From: Mucor racemosus
Taxonomy: Eukaryota; Mucoromycota; Mucoromycetes; Mucorales; Mucoraceae
Assembly: GCA_027405735.1 (NCBI GenBank)
Contig: JAPEHQ010000007.1
Coordinates: 2,505,001 to 2,569,000 of the forward strand
DNA length: 64,000 bases
Reading direction: 5' to 3'
A model generated the notes under the pieces. That model was not told where the DNA came from, did not search any database, and saw only the letters and a list, made by a program, of their open reading frames with translations. Within the stretch, counting starts at the first letter, position 1. Each line of letters begins with the position of its first letter. Positions 49,101 through 60,560 of the stretch are shown piece after piece. The position numbers and the translations under genes are program-made.

Positions 49101-50101
49101 CGGTTCCTCTCACTGTTTAGTTTCTTCAGTGTTGTCTCTCTGATTTGGTTGGTAGTGCGACAGAAATTAGTTGTAACTTTTTTGACCATATTCTTAAGAC
49201 AATCCCATTGGTCTTGAGTTGACAGTTCAGGATTTAGCTTGTTTTGAACGTAGTTTTCTATTTCTCTATTCAAAATGCTAACATATCTTTTGTTCTTACA
49301 TAGGTAAGGATTGGCTCTCCATATACCTTTTCCACAGTTATACATTTCTATAGTTAAGGTCTTGGTAAGTAGTGCATGATCGGTAAATTCCTGACCGAAA
49401 AATTCTACATCTCCACCATTCATCCTTTGAAAGAGCTCCTTCCCGGCAAACATGTAATCTATAGTCGAGAGAGAGATACGTCCTTGTCTATTCTGTCTAC
49501 ATGTAGGCCCATATCCTTCTCCTTCTTGGTTCATACAGTCTTTCATATATCCCGCCATAAATTGGACTAACTCCTTGCTTTTACGTATTCTGGATCCATG
49601 TCTGCTACCACTATCAAAACTGTAATTAAAGTCCCCTGCCATAATCAAATGTGGAAGAATCTCTGGAATAGATAAAAGTATGTTAACTATATCTTTAAAA
49701 AGATTATTCCTCTCTTGTCTTTGAACATGTCCAGAGTGTGCATAAATGTTCATGATGTAAAATGGTGTCGTAGGATTGTCTACAAAGGTAAGTTTGGATA
49801 AAATCATTCTTCCATCTGTAGATATCTTGATTTTCTCAAGGTTAATTGCATTGTTAAAATTAATGATGGAACAGTGTTCAGTCCATATTGCTTGGTGATA
49901 TTTAAATTTGATTTCCATATTGTTGATTATTTCTTCAAACGAGTGATTTGGTATGTTGGTTTCCTGACATAGTAGGATATTTAATTTCTTGTTCTTTAAC
50001 ATAGCTATAAAGTCGTCTGTAGTTGATTGTTGAGATTGTTTGTATAGACTTCTGCAGTTGACAGAGCCTATATTGATGTTAACATATTTGGTATTATTCA
50101 T
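46182..50101 (-). pseudogene. LINE ORF2: AP endonuclease / reverse transcriptase, one frameshift
   Basis: About 1,306 codons if read across one frameshift. Residues ~1-240 are an apurinic-type endonuclease: LLCQETN, catalytic MAGDFNYSF, STIDYMFAG and FTDHALLT. Residues ~430-780 are the reverse transcriptase: SWQQACIILLPKKGDL, NWRPISL, MLDNHKAYDRV, GLRQGDAISPLLF and the catalytic LLAYADDILIFA. Near the end is the zf-RVT module (WFKVIHDRIPS, CHLCNLREDSMHLLISC). The open frame 50101-46775 stops 22 codons after an A7 run (46,812-46,818 on the plus strand); one extra base there would rejoin it to 46751-46182. So the copy lost one base, or the assembly has a homopolymer error. Without the zinc-finger module this copy is probably immobile in cis. 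Confidence 0.9.
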
Positions 50102-50130
50102 AAGTATTGTTGATATTTATAGATCAGAAA

Positions 50131-51708
50131 TTAATCTGAATGTTCAGATATTTCTTCTTCATTGCTAGCACCTACTGGAGACACAAATATGTCTTCCGTT
50201 GCTTTTATTACTTTGCTATCATTGGTGCCCTTTTTCTGAGGCGTGGTAGGCTCAACCGATCCAGGAGATATAGCATCATTCAGACGTCTCTTGGATGTGT
50301 TGATCTTAGACGGCTTGAGTTGATCCTTACTTGTAGTTGAGTTTAAACCTCTATTTGCGGTGTCCGAAGATTGGCTTGATCTCAGCAATCTTGGTGCCCT
50401 CGAAGTCGAAGCAATATTCTTCTTAGCATGTTGAATTTGCTTTTCCCCTTCTTGATTAATTTGCACCCCGACATTGTCATCCTCATTGATATTAGGTTCG
50501 AAGTTCCCTTCATTCAATTCTGAAGCGACATCTTCCTCCCTGGTTCCAATCACAGTATTTTCTTCATTAGTTTCGGCTTCAGTGCCTTTAGCTGATTCAG
50601 TGACAACATCTTCCATGTTTTCTTCTTCCACAATGTTCCTGGTTTCTTCATTCTGTTCCTCTACCGAGGCAGCTAACACTTCAAAAGTATTGTTAGAAGT
50701 GAATTTTGCATTAGGATTACCTCCTTTCAACGCATCCAATAGATTAACTTCCATGCCACTAGATTTAGCTTGGTTTATATCACCATTGTCATTCGAATCT
50801 TGATACTTGGAAGTTTCCTTGTTTCTAAGGTCCTTTTTGTTCCAGGGAGCAGCTGGACAGTCGGCCTGTAAATGGTTAGGGCTCCTGCATCGATGGCAAA
50901 GTTTTCGCTGCTTCTTGGGGCAATCATACTTGATGTGATCATCCGAATGACACTCAGGACAAATGGGCTTCATGTTTGACCATACTAGGTGAAGGGCTGT
51001 TCCCTCATAGCCAATAAGCTGTACCTGAGGAGTAAGGTCAGCTGCATAATTTTTTAATTTATCCCTGTTAAGAGTGACAAAGCCTCGGCCAGTAAACCAA
51101 TCATGATCCTCCACCTTCGTCAATCCAATGTTCAGGATATCGCCGTATCTTTCAAATGTCTTGACAAGAGATTCCATCAACGCATCCTCATCATCAAGAG
51201 GGATCTCAGTAATTCCAACCCGAATTACTTGAGATGTACTCGTCAAGGTTTTACTAACTTCAATAGCTTTACCTTCCACTACAAATTCCTTTAAAAGCGC
51301 ATCTTTGCATTCCTTTTCAGTAGAGAAGCTAAGTTCGACAACTTTTCGCTTGTTCTTTCCAATAATTCTTGGTTTCATACCTAAGCTGTTGGGATATTGC
51401 TCTCTCATGATACCTAAGAGGGTCTTATCTTTGAACACCATTCCAAGGAATTGAGAACAATCAATGACGATAGAGTTTTTTTCCTTCGCTTCAATGAAAG
51501 TCGAGTTGGATGTTAAGGTTTTAAAACATTCCGTATTATCCACATCTGGAGTAACATTGAATGCGTGTCGTTTTTGAAATTTGATTGCATCTGTGAAAGA
51601 CTGATATGTAAATGGTTTGTTGCTTGGATTATGGCTAGAATCCAACGTTGATCTACCCTGTGAGGTAGATTCTCGCATTAAAAACTGATCTTTAGCGGAG
51701 AAAGCCAT
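50131..51708 (-). CDS. LINE ORF1: RNA-binding Gag-like protein with two CCHC knuckles
   Basis: 525 aa, intact. ORF1 proteins coat the LINE RNA in the cytoplasm. Two zinc knuckles of CX2CX4HX4C form are visible around residues 258-290 (CPECHSDDHIKYDC and CHRCRSPNHLQADC). Upstream, residues ~110-240 have the look of RRM-like folds (KVVELSFSTEKECKDALLKE, FTGRGFVTLNRDKLKNY). The C-terminal half is acidic and low complexity (EENMEDVVTE, then a Ser/Thr/Lys tail). Start ATG at 51708 (MAFSAKDQFL) follows a ~130-nt leader. It is separated from ORF2 by 29 nt, so ORF2 is probably reached by reinitiation. Confidence 0.88.
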   Translation of the reverse strand: MAFSAKDQFLMRESTSQGRSTLDSSHNPSNKPFTYQSFTDAIKFQKRHAFNVTPDVDNTECFKTLTSNSTFIEAKEKNSIVIDCSQFLGMVFKDKTLLGIMREQYPNSLGMKPRIIGKNKRKVVELSFSTEKECKDALLKEFVVEGKAIEVSKTLTSTSQVIRVGITEIPLDDEDALMESLVKTFERYGDILNIGLTKVEDHDWFTGRGFVTLNRDKLKNYAADLTPQVQLIGYEGTALHLVWSNMKPICPECHSDDHIKYDCPKKQRKLCHRCRSPNHLQADCPAAPWNKKDLRNKETSKYQDSNDNGDINQAKSSGMEVNLLDALKGGNPNAKFTSNNTFEVLAASVEEQNEETRNIVEEENMEDVVTESAKGTEAETNEENTVIGTREEDVASELNEGNFEPNINEDDNVGVQINQEGEKQIQHAKKNIASTSRAPRLLRSSQSSDTANRGLNSTTSKDQLKPSKINTSKRRLNDAISPGSVEPTTPQKKGTNDSKVIKATEDIFVSPVGASNEEEISEHSD

Positions 51709-51834
51709 GAAACATATTTTTTGGAATGAATATTATAACTAAATCGGTGTTTGAATACGGGTCTCCTCCTGCAAAATCTTGATTTCAAATCTTGAAATGA
51801 CACTTATCAAAGCAGACTTATGTCTACTTCATAG

Positions 51835-51837
<3 letters not shown>

Positions 51838-51889
<52 letters not shown>

Positions 51890-52541
51890 GGTTGTCAATC
51901 TGTATATGCTATGCAGAAATTTTGTAGAGTTAAATTCTTGATTGAATAGATATAAAGACAAATTAAAATCATTTAAATTATTGTTATACGATGGACTGAG
52001 AAGTGTAATATTTGACAATTGAACTTTTCTCAAAGCCTACTACTGGGCCTTTCGATATTTTTTATGTCATATAATAACCTTGATTGATACTCTTTTAAAA
52101 AACACAATCTCTTTTGGAGAAAATATACAGAAAAATTGTTTTTTCTTTAACTAAACAGCCATCATTTACATTAGCGACGCGATGTATCGACTGTATATAT
52201 GCAAACCATGGATATATCTATTCCGTAAAAGTGAAGAAATGGTATTGACAAAATCTCAAAAGTTATCGTAACAACCTATATCGAGAACAACGAAATTAAT
52301 TGTTATGCATGAATCTTTCGTTGATCTCATCAGTCAGCCTAAATCAAGTAATTCAGGCCGCATGTAAAAAGTGTGTAACCATAGTAAATGACAGAAAATG
52401 AAGATAGCCTTATTGAGTAACTTGTTTGTTACATTAAAATTCGAGAGTGATAGTGGTTAAAGTAGTACAACAGTAAGTTTATTTTATTTGATATTGAAAG
52501 AGCAAGCCCTTTATTTATCATAGAATTAAAAGTATAATGCA
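51838..52541. other. Poly-A tract (50 bp) and spacer between LINE and methyltransferase gene
   Basis: 51,838-51,887 is an uninterrupted run of 50 A abutting the 5' side of the LINE. The rest (51,888-52,541) shows no gene; it should include the 3' UTR of the minus-strand methyltransferase gene. Confidence 0.6.
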
Positions 52542-53946
52542 TTAAGCTACAGCAATACTACTGATTGCGGCAACAGAAGTAGGATTATTATTATTGTTAT
52601 TGTTATTGTTATAAGGCTTTTGTGCTGTGGATCGATGCCAGTTTGTGTATGCTTTAGTATGATACCATTCGTTTGGTAATTGATTGATATATGTTTCATA
52701 TTTGGTTTTACTAATGTGATTTTCACGAGTAAACCAAGGTTGTAAAGATTTTAACAGATCTAATCTATGACAAGCTGCTGCTCTTGCAAACTCTGAACAG
52801 CGTAAAACTTGCGGTTCTCGAGTTGGTGTGGTTGTTGTGCATAGCTTTTGATATCCCCAACCCAGAGGTAAAGATTGAAAATCGCTTTGAATTCTTCTAA
52901 ATCCTGCTACAGCCATAAAGGAAGACAATCTTTTTGAGATGAAAGGATCTTGCTGACGATAATAGAATCCATCAATCACTGCCAAATATTTTAAATATCA
53001 TGCTTTTTTGTTTTGTTTTTTTGTTTAGTGTTTTATATATACGTACATTTGTTTATCAAGAAATCTTCATATGACGAAGTGCTATGTGTTTCAATATCCT
53101 ATTTGTAATTTTCAATAAACGTCATATATCAACAGTAAATAAATCGATTTTTCAGCTTACAGGCTCTACCAATTCAATCCAACCTCCCGGTTTTAATACT
53201 CTAAAGAATTCTTTGACTAGAGGTAGCCATGTATTTTCTGACAAATCCCAGTTAAGATCTCTTTGGAATATATAATCCACTGTCTGATCCATGAAAGGTA
53301 ACTTGACACTAGATTGGCTGATATCAAACATTTTAAAATGGCAGTTTTTAGGTTTAATATCATTAGGGAATGAAGGTTGTTTATCGATTCCAATAAATTG
53401 AGCTCTAGGAAATTGTGTTGCCATTTCCATTGTCCAAGTACCTGACCCACATCCAACGTCTAATACAACAACTTTGTTTGAGTTTTGTTGATCATTTAAT
53501 GAAATAATGGGTGCAGAGTAATCAGCATCAAATGCAGTTCTTAAAATGTAGTGTTGAGACACCATGCGATCTAGTTCTTGAACATTGTTATTCGGTAATA
53601 TTTCAATCGAGGAAGCAATTGATGTAGAACGACTCATGCTGACACCTGAATCATGAATCGCTTTGGTTAAACTTTTGATAGATAGTCTTGATGTCAAATC
53701 CTGTTGATTTCCAGAGTTTTTGATGTTATTACTGCAGCAGGAAGTTGAAATATTGCTATTTAAATTGGCATTGGCATTGGCGATCAATAGTGAATCCTCC
53801 TTGTTGATCGAAGGCGATGCTACTATTTTTAAATTATCATTCTTTCTTTTTCGTTTGTAGCTATAAATGATATTTAGTACTGATCGTAATACTCTATTAT
53901 GTCGTTTACTAGAAATTGATATATCTGTCGCCATATTTGCAAACAA
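52542..53946 (-). CDS. Class I SAM-dependent methyltransferase
   Basis: Three exons keep frame: 53946-53161, 53047-53098 (read from 53098) and 52978-52542, giving ~424 aa. Residues ~1-130 are low-complexity (Asn/Ser-rich, one basic patch YKRKRKND). Motif I at ~158-170 (VVLDVGCGSGTWTMEMA), the acidic ribose-binding position after it (FIGIDKQ) and motif IV-VI landmarks (DYIFQRDLNWDL, EFFRVLKPGGWIELVEP) define a Rossmann methyltransferase. The layout resembles fungal LaeA/TAM-like and UMTA-like methyltransferases; substrate unknown. The C-terminus ends with a run of nine Asn. A second ATG 12 nt downstream (MATDIS) is an equally good start. Confidence 0.85.
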
Positions 53947-54576
53947 TGTAGAAAATGAAAAGGAAGGTGGATAGATGTGGTTTCAACATTCAAAGGTTTA
54001 AATAAGCTCATACTCGTTACACAGGCAAAAAGCGTGCTTGCCACACAACCTCAAACATTGTTCTCACCTCCTTTCATATAGTACATTTTGAACTATAAAT
54101 TCTCAATGAGTAACACTCTTGATATTTTAGGTTTTTATATTCGTACGCATGCACTAAAACGGTACATGCAGTACTGCCTGGATGCGGATCAAGGATACCG
54201 ATATCTTTAAAACAAAATTGAATGTTATACTATATGCAAATGCAATGATTTGCTATTTATAATCAAATAACAATCCGACTGATTCAAAACGAAGCATAAA
54301 GAGTGAATCAGGTCATGTATATAAATCAAAAAGGGGGGTTACATATATGAAAATGAGGAGAAACATTGTACCTCCATCAAAGCGTTGACTATATTTGGGG
54401 TTTCCTATATTATAGTTATTTATTATTTTACTTTCATTAAATGTATGAATTTACTGTATATGCAATAGGGGTTCCTTTGGTTTTTTTTTTTTTTTTTTTT
54501 TGTTTGTTCATTTTTAGTTAATATTACCCATTCACCCACTCACTTTACCACCATCCGATCCAATTTACAAACTCAC
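53947..54576. other. Intergenic between SR protein 3' end and methyltransferase 5' end
   Basis: Contains a run of ~22 T at 54,480-54,501 and TTTCATTAAATG-type AT-rich sequence. No gene. It holds the promoter of the methyltransferase and the 3' UTR of the SR-protein gene. Confidence 0.45.
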
Positions 54577-55545
54577 TCATTCTCTCTTCTCTTCTTCAGG
54601 TTGTAAAGGAAGTCTACCATTTGAAGGTTGATCCTCTAAAGGAAAAGATTGATCTCGTGGTGGTGGAGGAGAACGGCTATAATCCCTGCGAGGAGTATCT
54701 CTGGGTGGAGGGCTGCGGCTATAACCTCTGGGAGCAGGACGAGGAGAGCGAGAATAACTACGACCACGACGGTCATTGTAAGGAGATGGAGAGCGAGAAT
54801 AGCTACGACCTCGTCTGTAATGGTCTCTGTGACGAGAGCTATATCTATCGGGGCTACGACTACGAGATCTGTATCTATCGTCTCTGCTACTTCTTCGATA
54901 CTCGTGTCTTCCACTTCTATTGAAAAAAAAGGAGTGTAAGTGTTAATAATATATACTTTTGATTGGTAATGTTATATATTTCCTTGTCTTGAGATTTATA
55001 CTTTTTCGAAAGAGCTTGTGTCTTGTTTTGCATTGGTAAAAGTAATAACAAGAAAAAAAGAAATGTAAACTAGAGCAGCTTTCTGTATGAAATCAAGCAA
55101 GAATTATATGAATTTACCTTCTGCAATCACGAGCATAATGTCCTTCCTCACCACAGTTGTAACATCCGGGTTCATTGTGCTTACGAGGTGTTCCCTTGGC
55201 TTTCTCGACTACAATTCGGGTACCATCAATATCCTAAAATACAAATATGAGTTCACCAGGTTATATAACTGGACGAAATATTACTTACAAGGCCATCAGT
55301 ATCTCTAATAGCATCATAGGCATCTTTAGGATCTTCAAATTCAATGAAACCAAATGCTTCAAAAGTTCAGTACAAAAATATTTAGCTTTTACACACAAAT
55401 AAAAAAAACCCCCCATTGTGTACTTACCAAAACGACTTCCTCTCTTTAATTGGCAATTGATAATTCTACCATATTTATAAAAAATATCCTCCAAATCTCT
55501 ATCATCGAAATTATGAGTAGGCAAACGACCAACGAATAACGACAT
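54577..55545 (-). CDS. SR splicing factor with RRM and zinc knuckle (SRSF7/RSZ-like)
   Basis: Four exons keep frame: 55545-55428, 55356-55289, 55233-55118 and 54916-54577, giving 213 aa. RRM at residues ~3-74: RNP2 LFVGRLP, RNP1 split by intron 1 and read as RFAFGFIEFE. A CCHC zinc knuckle at 86-99 (CYNCGEEGHYARDC) follows. Residues ~101-200 form an RS/RSP-rich tail (YRSRSRSPDRYSS, RRGRSYSRSPSPY, GYSRSPPP repeats). This order is that of human SRSF7 (9G8) and plant RSZ proteins: nuclear factors that define exons and can assist mRNA export, regulated by phosphorylation of the RS tail. The long open frames on the opposite strand at 54.6-54.9 kb are mirror images of the RS repeats and not genes. 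Confidence 0.93.
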
Positions 55546-57039
55546 ATTTTCTGATTGATTTTTTTTTTTTCTTTTACAGTCAAAAATAAAAAAAAAGAGA
55601 GAAGAAAAGAGAAACTAAAAGAAACCCAATTCATTTTACATATTTTATTAAAAAACCGACCTACGTAAACCAGAATACAACCCTTTAGACCTTTCCAAAT
55701 GTAGTTAACAAGAAGGCCTGTATGCCGTCATATTGAGAGAGGGGGGGGGAGTCAAAGTACGGGATTCGTAGAGCGGCCAGGTCTTCTCTTCTTTATATAT
55801 CACCAATGAATACAGCATGATCAGTGTTGGCTCCATATATTTACTGTTGATATGTATAGTGTGTGTGTGTGTGTCACAGTAAATCACAAATGCATTTTCC
55901 CTTGTGTTAAAAGTGGGATTTCACGGTAAAAAAAAAAGAGTTTCTTTTGGGTAACTGTTGAGAGAAAATTGTCAGATTCAGGCCATTCAAGTCGTTCCTT
56001 TGAATTTATATTTCAATCTGAAAGAAATCCATCATATACGCCGTTGTGAAACATTCTTTTCTTAATTGGCTTTCGGAATAAGCTGTATCATTACTCACAT
56101 TCGTAATTCTACTAAAAATGTGAGCAAAATGTAAATTCAACTACCGTTATAACGTTATAAAAGCTTGGAGAGTTGTTCAAGGTCATTTAAGGAGGTTGAC
56201 AACGTATAGTATGTTGGAGTTATTTATTAAATGTGTTTAATATGCTGCGATACATTTTGTTTTTAGGATTGTCTGAGGTTTATAGCATTTCCTACAAAGA
56301 TTATAGAGGTTGTTCCTGGGTTTGAATTGATGACCTGCTGTATCACTCAGGAATGTACTGTAAAGCCTGCTGATATAAAATTCCATGTTTTGATTTTCCA
56401 CCAAGCAAAGTTTTGAATATTTAATAGTGATAATATGAGCTCAGGGATCTAAAAAGTACAATTATAGTTACACTATATGGTAGACAAGGAAAGTAATGAG
56501 GACTGAATTTGGTTGTATATATTATCTACAATTTACTTTCATATTTCATTTTGCAGCTACTCGTTCAAAAAAAGGGAAGCAGAGATCACAAATTAAAGGA
56601 TTCCGCCTTGGAAATGCCGTGATATACAAGTTTTATATATCAGCTCAATACAATTAATAAAAGAACAGTTGTGTACATATATATATTCTATCGTGTGTAT
56701 TGAAACAATCATATATGGAGCAAAAGTAAATGGCGTTATTTTTAATAGGTTACAGTACTAAATTCATAAAACAACAAAAACATGTGTTCTATTTTGTTTT
56801 ACCTTAATATATCTCATATCTTGCCTTTTTGTATCATACTCTATAGTTGTTGATGTACTATCAGCTTGCTTTAATAGATTGAACCATTAGAAATATGATC
56901 CTCCATATGGTAAAATGTGTTTTAGTAAATCCTTGGTAACTACCCACACGAAAAAAATTAAATTTCTTAAAAACTAATTTTCCAAATTTCTAATCTTCAA
57001 AATTGGAACATGCTGTCTTTCAGTATGTGATCATAAACT
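55546..57039. other. Intergenic, upstream of the SR-protein gene
   Basis: A pyrimidine-rich stretch lies just upstream of the start codon, a G9 run at ~55,741-55,749 and a short GT repeat at 55,859-55,873. Otherwise nothing recognised. Confidence 0.4.
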
Positions 57040-57695
57040 AAAAAAAAACTTTAGGATATACGATATACTTTAAGCACTAAAAAATAGATATGAATTAGTC
57101 GTATTATGCTAGCTATTCCTGATTTCATGTTATATCTCATGAAAGGCTCAAAAACACGTAAAATCCATCGCTTTTTCCTTGAAAACTGGGTCTCACTTTT
57201 CATCGCTGCTCTACTTTTTTTTTCACTAAATAACACCAAGAAAATTTATATGCCAATGTACCTGAGATGCTCACCTTTAATCCAAAAACAAGTATCCAAA
57301 AATATCCTATTTTTTACAGTTGGTATTAATTTTTTAATTCTAATGTTTCAGATTTTTACGCGTATTTCACTGCCAAAAAATGAAAACTTTAAGGTTTCAT
57401 ATCTCCACAAAAAATTAAGTTATACTAACACTTTTTAGTAATAAAACTTACTTGTTTTAAAGTGCTCTATAGCACATTTTAATATAAAAAATTTTTGAGT
57501 ACCTTTATTTTTTTTCTTTTTTTTGACATTTCTATAGTAGGTTTCAAAATATTGGCTAAATCGAGCAACATTTTTTTTGCATTCATGTCATTAAGCTCGT
57601 TAAGCTCTCTCGGACCCAATTTAGAGTTTTTTAAAATATTGATTTTTCGTGGAGATATCCTCAAAAATGCGTACAAAAAGATACCTTCATTTCTA
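57040..57695 (-). repeat. Repeat family R1, copy d
   Basis: Close to copy c (same junction with R2: CTTCATTTCTA followed by GACAATAATAC). The R1 frame is open on the minus strand (57733-57479) and its complement is open too (57495-57752). Confidence 0.75.
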
Positions 57696-57706
57696 GACAA
57701 TAATAC

Positions 57707-58045
57707 TGATGTATCATTCTTAAATCGGATCATGTCAAATCCAAAAAAGTAAACAATAACAGACCCGGAACCGGAAGTTCCTTAATTAAATATTAACTAT
57801 ACAATGCTCCTAAAAGCATGGTATAGAAGCATGGTACAAAAGCATAATGACGCCATCGCGATATTCCATCATGATATACCAACATGACACATTACTATTA
57901 AATAACATCTAAACTACCTTATCATATCATTAATTCCCCAAATCAAATAGTATATAAGCCCTATTAATTTCATTCTAATAAACAATATCTCTTTACTTGA
58001 TTAAATTTCTAATTTTATTTAACCTAAACATATTTTGATAAATCA
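57707..58045 (+). mobile_element. Solo LTR, 339 bp, with AATAC target duplication
   Basis: Begins TGATGTATCA and ends TGATAAATCA, that is TG...CA with near-perfect terminal inverted repeats. It is flanked by AATAC at 57,702-57,706 and 58,046-58,050. The uninterrupted target (ACAATAATACAATTC) is present in R2 copy 1 at both arms, so insertion is proven by an empty-site comparison inside the window. A TATA box (AGTATATAAGCCC) and AATAAA-like word (CTAATAAACAATA) lie near 57,950-57,985, giving plus-strand orientation. No internal domain remains, as expected after LTR-LTR recombination. Confidence 0.88.
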
Positions 58046-59744
58046 AATACAATTCAATACGTTGTTGATGTAGGGCAATACATGCAAGAAGAGCCAATAT
58101 ATTCACAATTACCATCATTTGTGAATAATGTTTATAACTGTAATGTTTACAGCAATAATGGTCTTTGCTCGAGCATAAACGTAAATAACACTTACTGCTT
58201 AAATTTATATGCAAACCAAATCTAAGATTATAGATGTTACTTTATCACACATAAAATTTAAACAAATTAACCTTCTTTAAACTTACTATTTTAGTTTACG
58301 ATTGTCAGCTATAAAAAGATTTGTTTTCAAGTATAGCGACGATCAAAACTATGGTTAATAATCAAGACATTAGATTATTTTTATTTTATTTTTGTTTCTA
58401 TATCATTTGAAATTTTATCACTTTTCTAGAACATTTCGTGATATTGTAACCAGTTCTAGCTTTTTATTGAGTAGATATAAATATCATTGTTGCATTCGAT
58501 TTGATCTGGTAATCAAGAAATACGTACAACAATACAGCAGTAAATAATGCTATTTGATCATAAAATGCGGTTAAATGAAAATTTCAGCCTCTAATATAGA
58601 CTGCTACCTATACTAAAAACATTAATCTCTTACGTTAGCGTGCGTATTCAGATAAAAGAAAAGAATATCAGCTTGATAGCCTGATATACCTTATCAAACG
58701 ATGAATATATTATCCTTGGAATATGAAAGCAAAAAGAGAGAAACAACACACGTAAAAAAGGATTTTCAAGGCGTTACATTATTTAGCGCAATTAAAGCCC
58801 TTCTAAATTGCACATTTCAGCCAATGTAAACGTAGCATTACAGCGCATGAACTATAAACTAAATAAAATAATAGGCAGCATCTGTTATCGTAGAATCATA
58901 CATTTTTCTACCAAAAAACAGTCTGTCATATCATAAATTCGTTAAGAAATTGTAAAAGCGAGCACGCAGAGCAACGCCGTAATTGAGCATAGCAAGACTG
59001 AACGGTTAAGTTTCTTATACTAGGGTATATCTAAGTTTTAAATAAAAAAGCGTTTCTTTTTTTTAACTTTTCTTATATTTAACCACGTGCGGTCTGAAAA
59101 TTCAGTTTTTGTAGCGGACATTTTCGGGGCTCATTTTATCCTTACCAACCCTCATGATTTAGATCAAAAAACAGAAAAATCAAATTTTGATACTAAAATC
59201 AACGTTTAAATGTACTACATTATGAGAGAAAATTGTAGCCATAGCTAATACACATTTCATAAAAGCTTAATATTAAATGTTAAGTAATGAAACTTTGTAC
59301 TTTTGTCCCAAAAACGGTTTTTTGGTTAAAGGATTTTCATGTAATATTTTGCAATAAAAATGTTTGTTGTTTTTTATTGAGCAAATAGAGCATTAAATTC
59401 TGTATATGAGTAAAATTTTTGTTTTTATAATTGATAGAATAATTAACTCTAGATTTGCAAAATCAGAAAAAAAAATTTAAAAAATGTCAAAATTGATGAT
59501 CTGGACAAGAATAATTTTTGAAATTAATATTCCGCGTATAAGCTTTGTAAGTCTTAAAAATAAGAGATTTTATAATACTTGAGAGCTTTTTCAAGAATTT
59601 ACGATGCTGTACCCACTTGATTTGAGCTTATTACTGTAAACCTTTATACATGTTAATATTGTGTGGTAGTTTATTTGATGATAATATAGTTTTACTTTAT
59701 AATTATTGCGCTAGAGTTAATTTACATTGAGTTTTAGTGTTACC

Positions 59745-59975
59745 TCTCCAATATCATAAATCATAAATATAAACATAAACATAATAAACATGGCCATCAC
59801 TGGAACCTATTTATTGCCGCCTTTTTACCTTCTTTGTCCTAGGCCAATTTATTCAATGCTTTACCAGAACCAACTTAAGCAGCACTTACAAATGATTCCT
59901 CGGTATTTGCATTCAAATTCTATAAATTAAACTGACTAATTCCATCTACAGTAGTATCAAACGTATCATTAGCCC
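59745..59975 (-). pseudogene. Captured dynein intermediate-chain fragment in R2 copy 2
   Basis: Same fragment as at 19,766-19,985: DTTVDGISQFNL, then a stop in place of Trp, then NLNANTEESFVSAA, VGSGKALNKLA and DKEGKKAA. Here some positions look less decayed than in copy 1 (GSGKALNKLA), while others are worse, so the two copies decayed independently from a better ancestor. Confidence 0.68.
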
Positions 59976-60560
59976 GCCTTATGATAAATGTCAATCTAAA
60001 ATCAAAAACATCCCATTATCATTGTTATAAGCTATGAAAAGCTTGATTTTTAATAATGCAGCAATTAAATAAAAGACAAGATGATACTAATCGCATATGG
60101 TGAGTATGCAACATCTAGTTGATGGGTTTAATGAAGAATGCTTTTGTACCCTCCTGTTGAAAATCCTTAGGCAAACACAAAATTTTGGTCCTGTAATTTC
60201 CATCCATCAAAATGTCGCGATTTCCACCACTACACAATAATGAATGCACCTTTTATCAATCTTGACCTCGATGTACATTGAGTATCAGTTTTTTACCAGT
60301 TGTATTTTCTCTGATCCATTAATATTCGGTCATATTGAAGAATGATTTGTAGCATTGCCGAAAAAAAAGAATAAATGCTTCAAGAGTTTTCTGTATTATG
60401 TCCAATTATGCAATTTATTAGCAATGATTGCACTTGATTATGCTTTCTAAATCTATTGATGTTAATCAGAATAATTAGTAGTACTTTCATTCGAAGATAA
60501 TAAGCTTTATTTTATACGTTTACATTCACCGCCGATTCAATAAATGACATTGCATTTATT

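Larger units (their letters stand above)
46041..51838 (-). mobile_element. LINE retrotransposon, two ORFs, nearly complete
   Basis: Minus-strand non-LTR element: 5' leader from ~51,838, ORF1 51708-50131, 29-bp spacer, ORF2 50101-46182 (frameshifted), short 3' UTR, then a run of 22 T on the plus strand (46,041-46,062), which is the poly(A) tail. The ORF2 order is endonuclease, reverse transcriptase, C-terminal zinc-finger domain, as in L1/Tx1-like LINEs. The right side is bounded by a run of 50 A (51,838-51,887). I could not find a target-site duplication across the two homopolymers. High integrity of both ORFs suggests recent insertion. Confidence 0.92.
57696..60560. mobile_element. R2 element, copy 2 (one-armed, interrupted by a solo LTR)
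   Basis: Starts GACAATAATAC at 57,696 next to R1 copy d, is interrupted at 57,707-58,045 by an LTR, then continues in close register with copy 1 through the left arm (to ~58,915) and the interior (to ~60,560). The right inverted arm is missing. It carries the second copy of the dynein intermediate-chain fragment. Identity to copy 1 is high in the left arm (over 90% by eye) and lower towards the right. Confidence 0.78.

Noticed and set aside
47985..49570. Plus-strand frames inside the LINE
   Set aside because: Antisense shadows of ORF2, without domains.
54621..54939. Three long overlapping frames on both strands at 54.6-54.9 kb
   Set aside because: They are shadows of the RS-repeat exon of the SR protein. 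The exon itself is confirmed by matching splice phases and the CCHC knuckle upstream.
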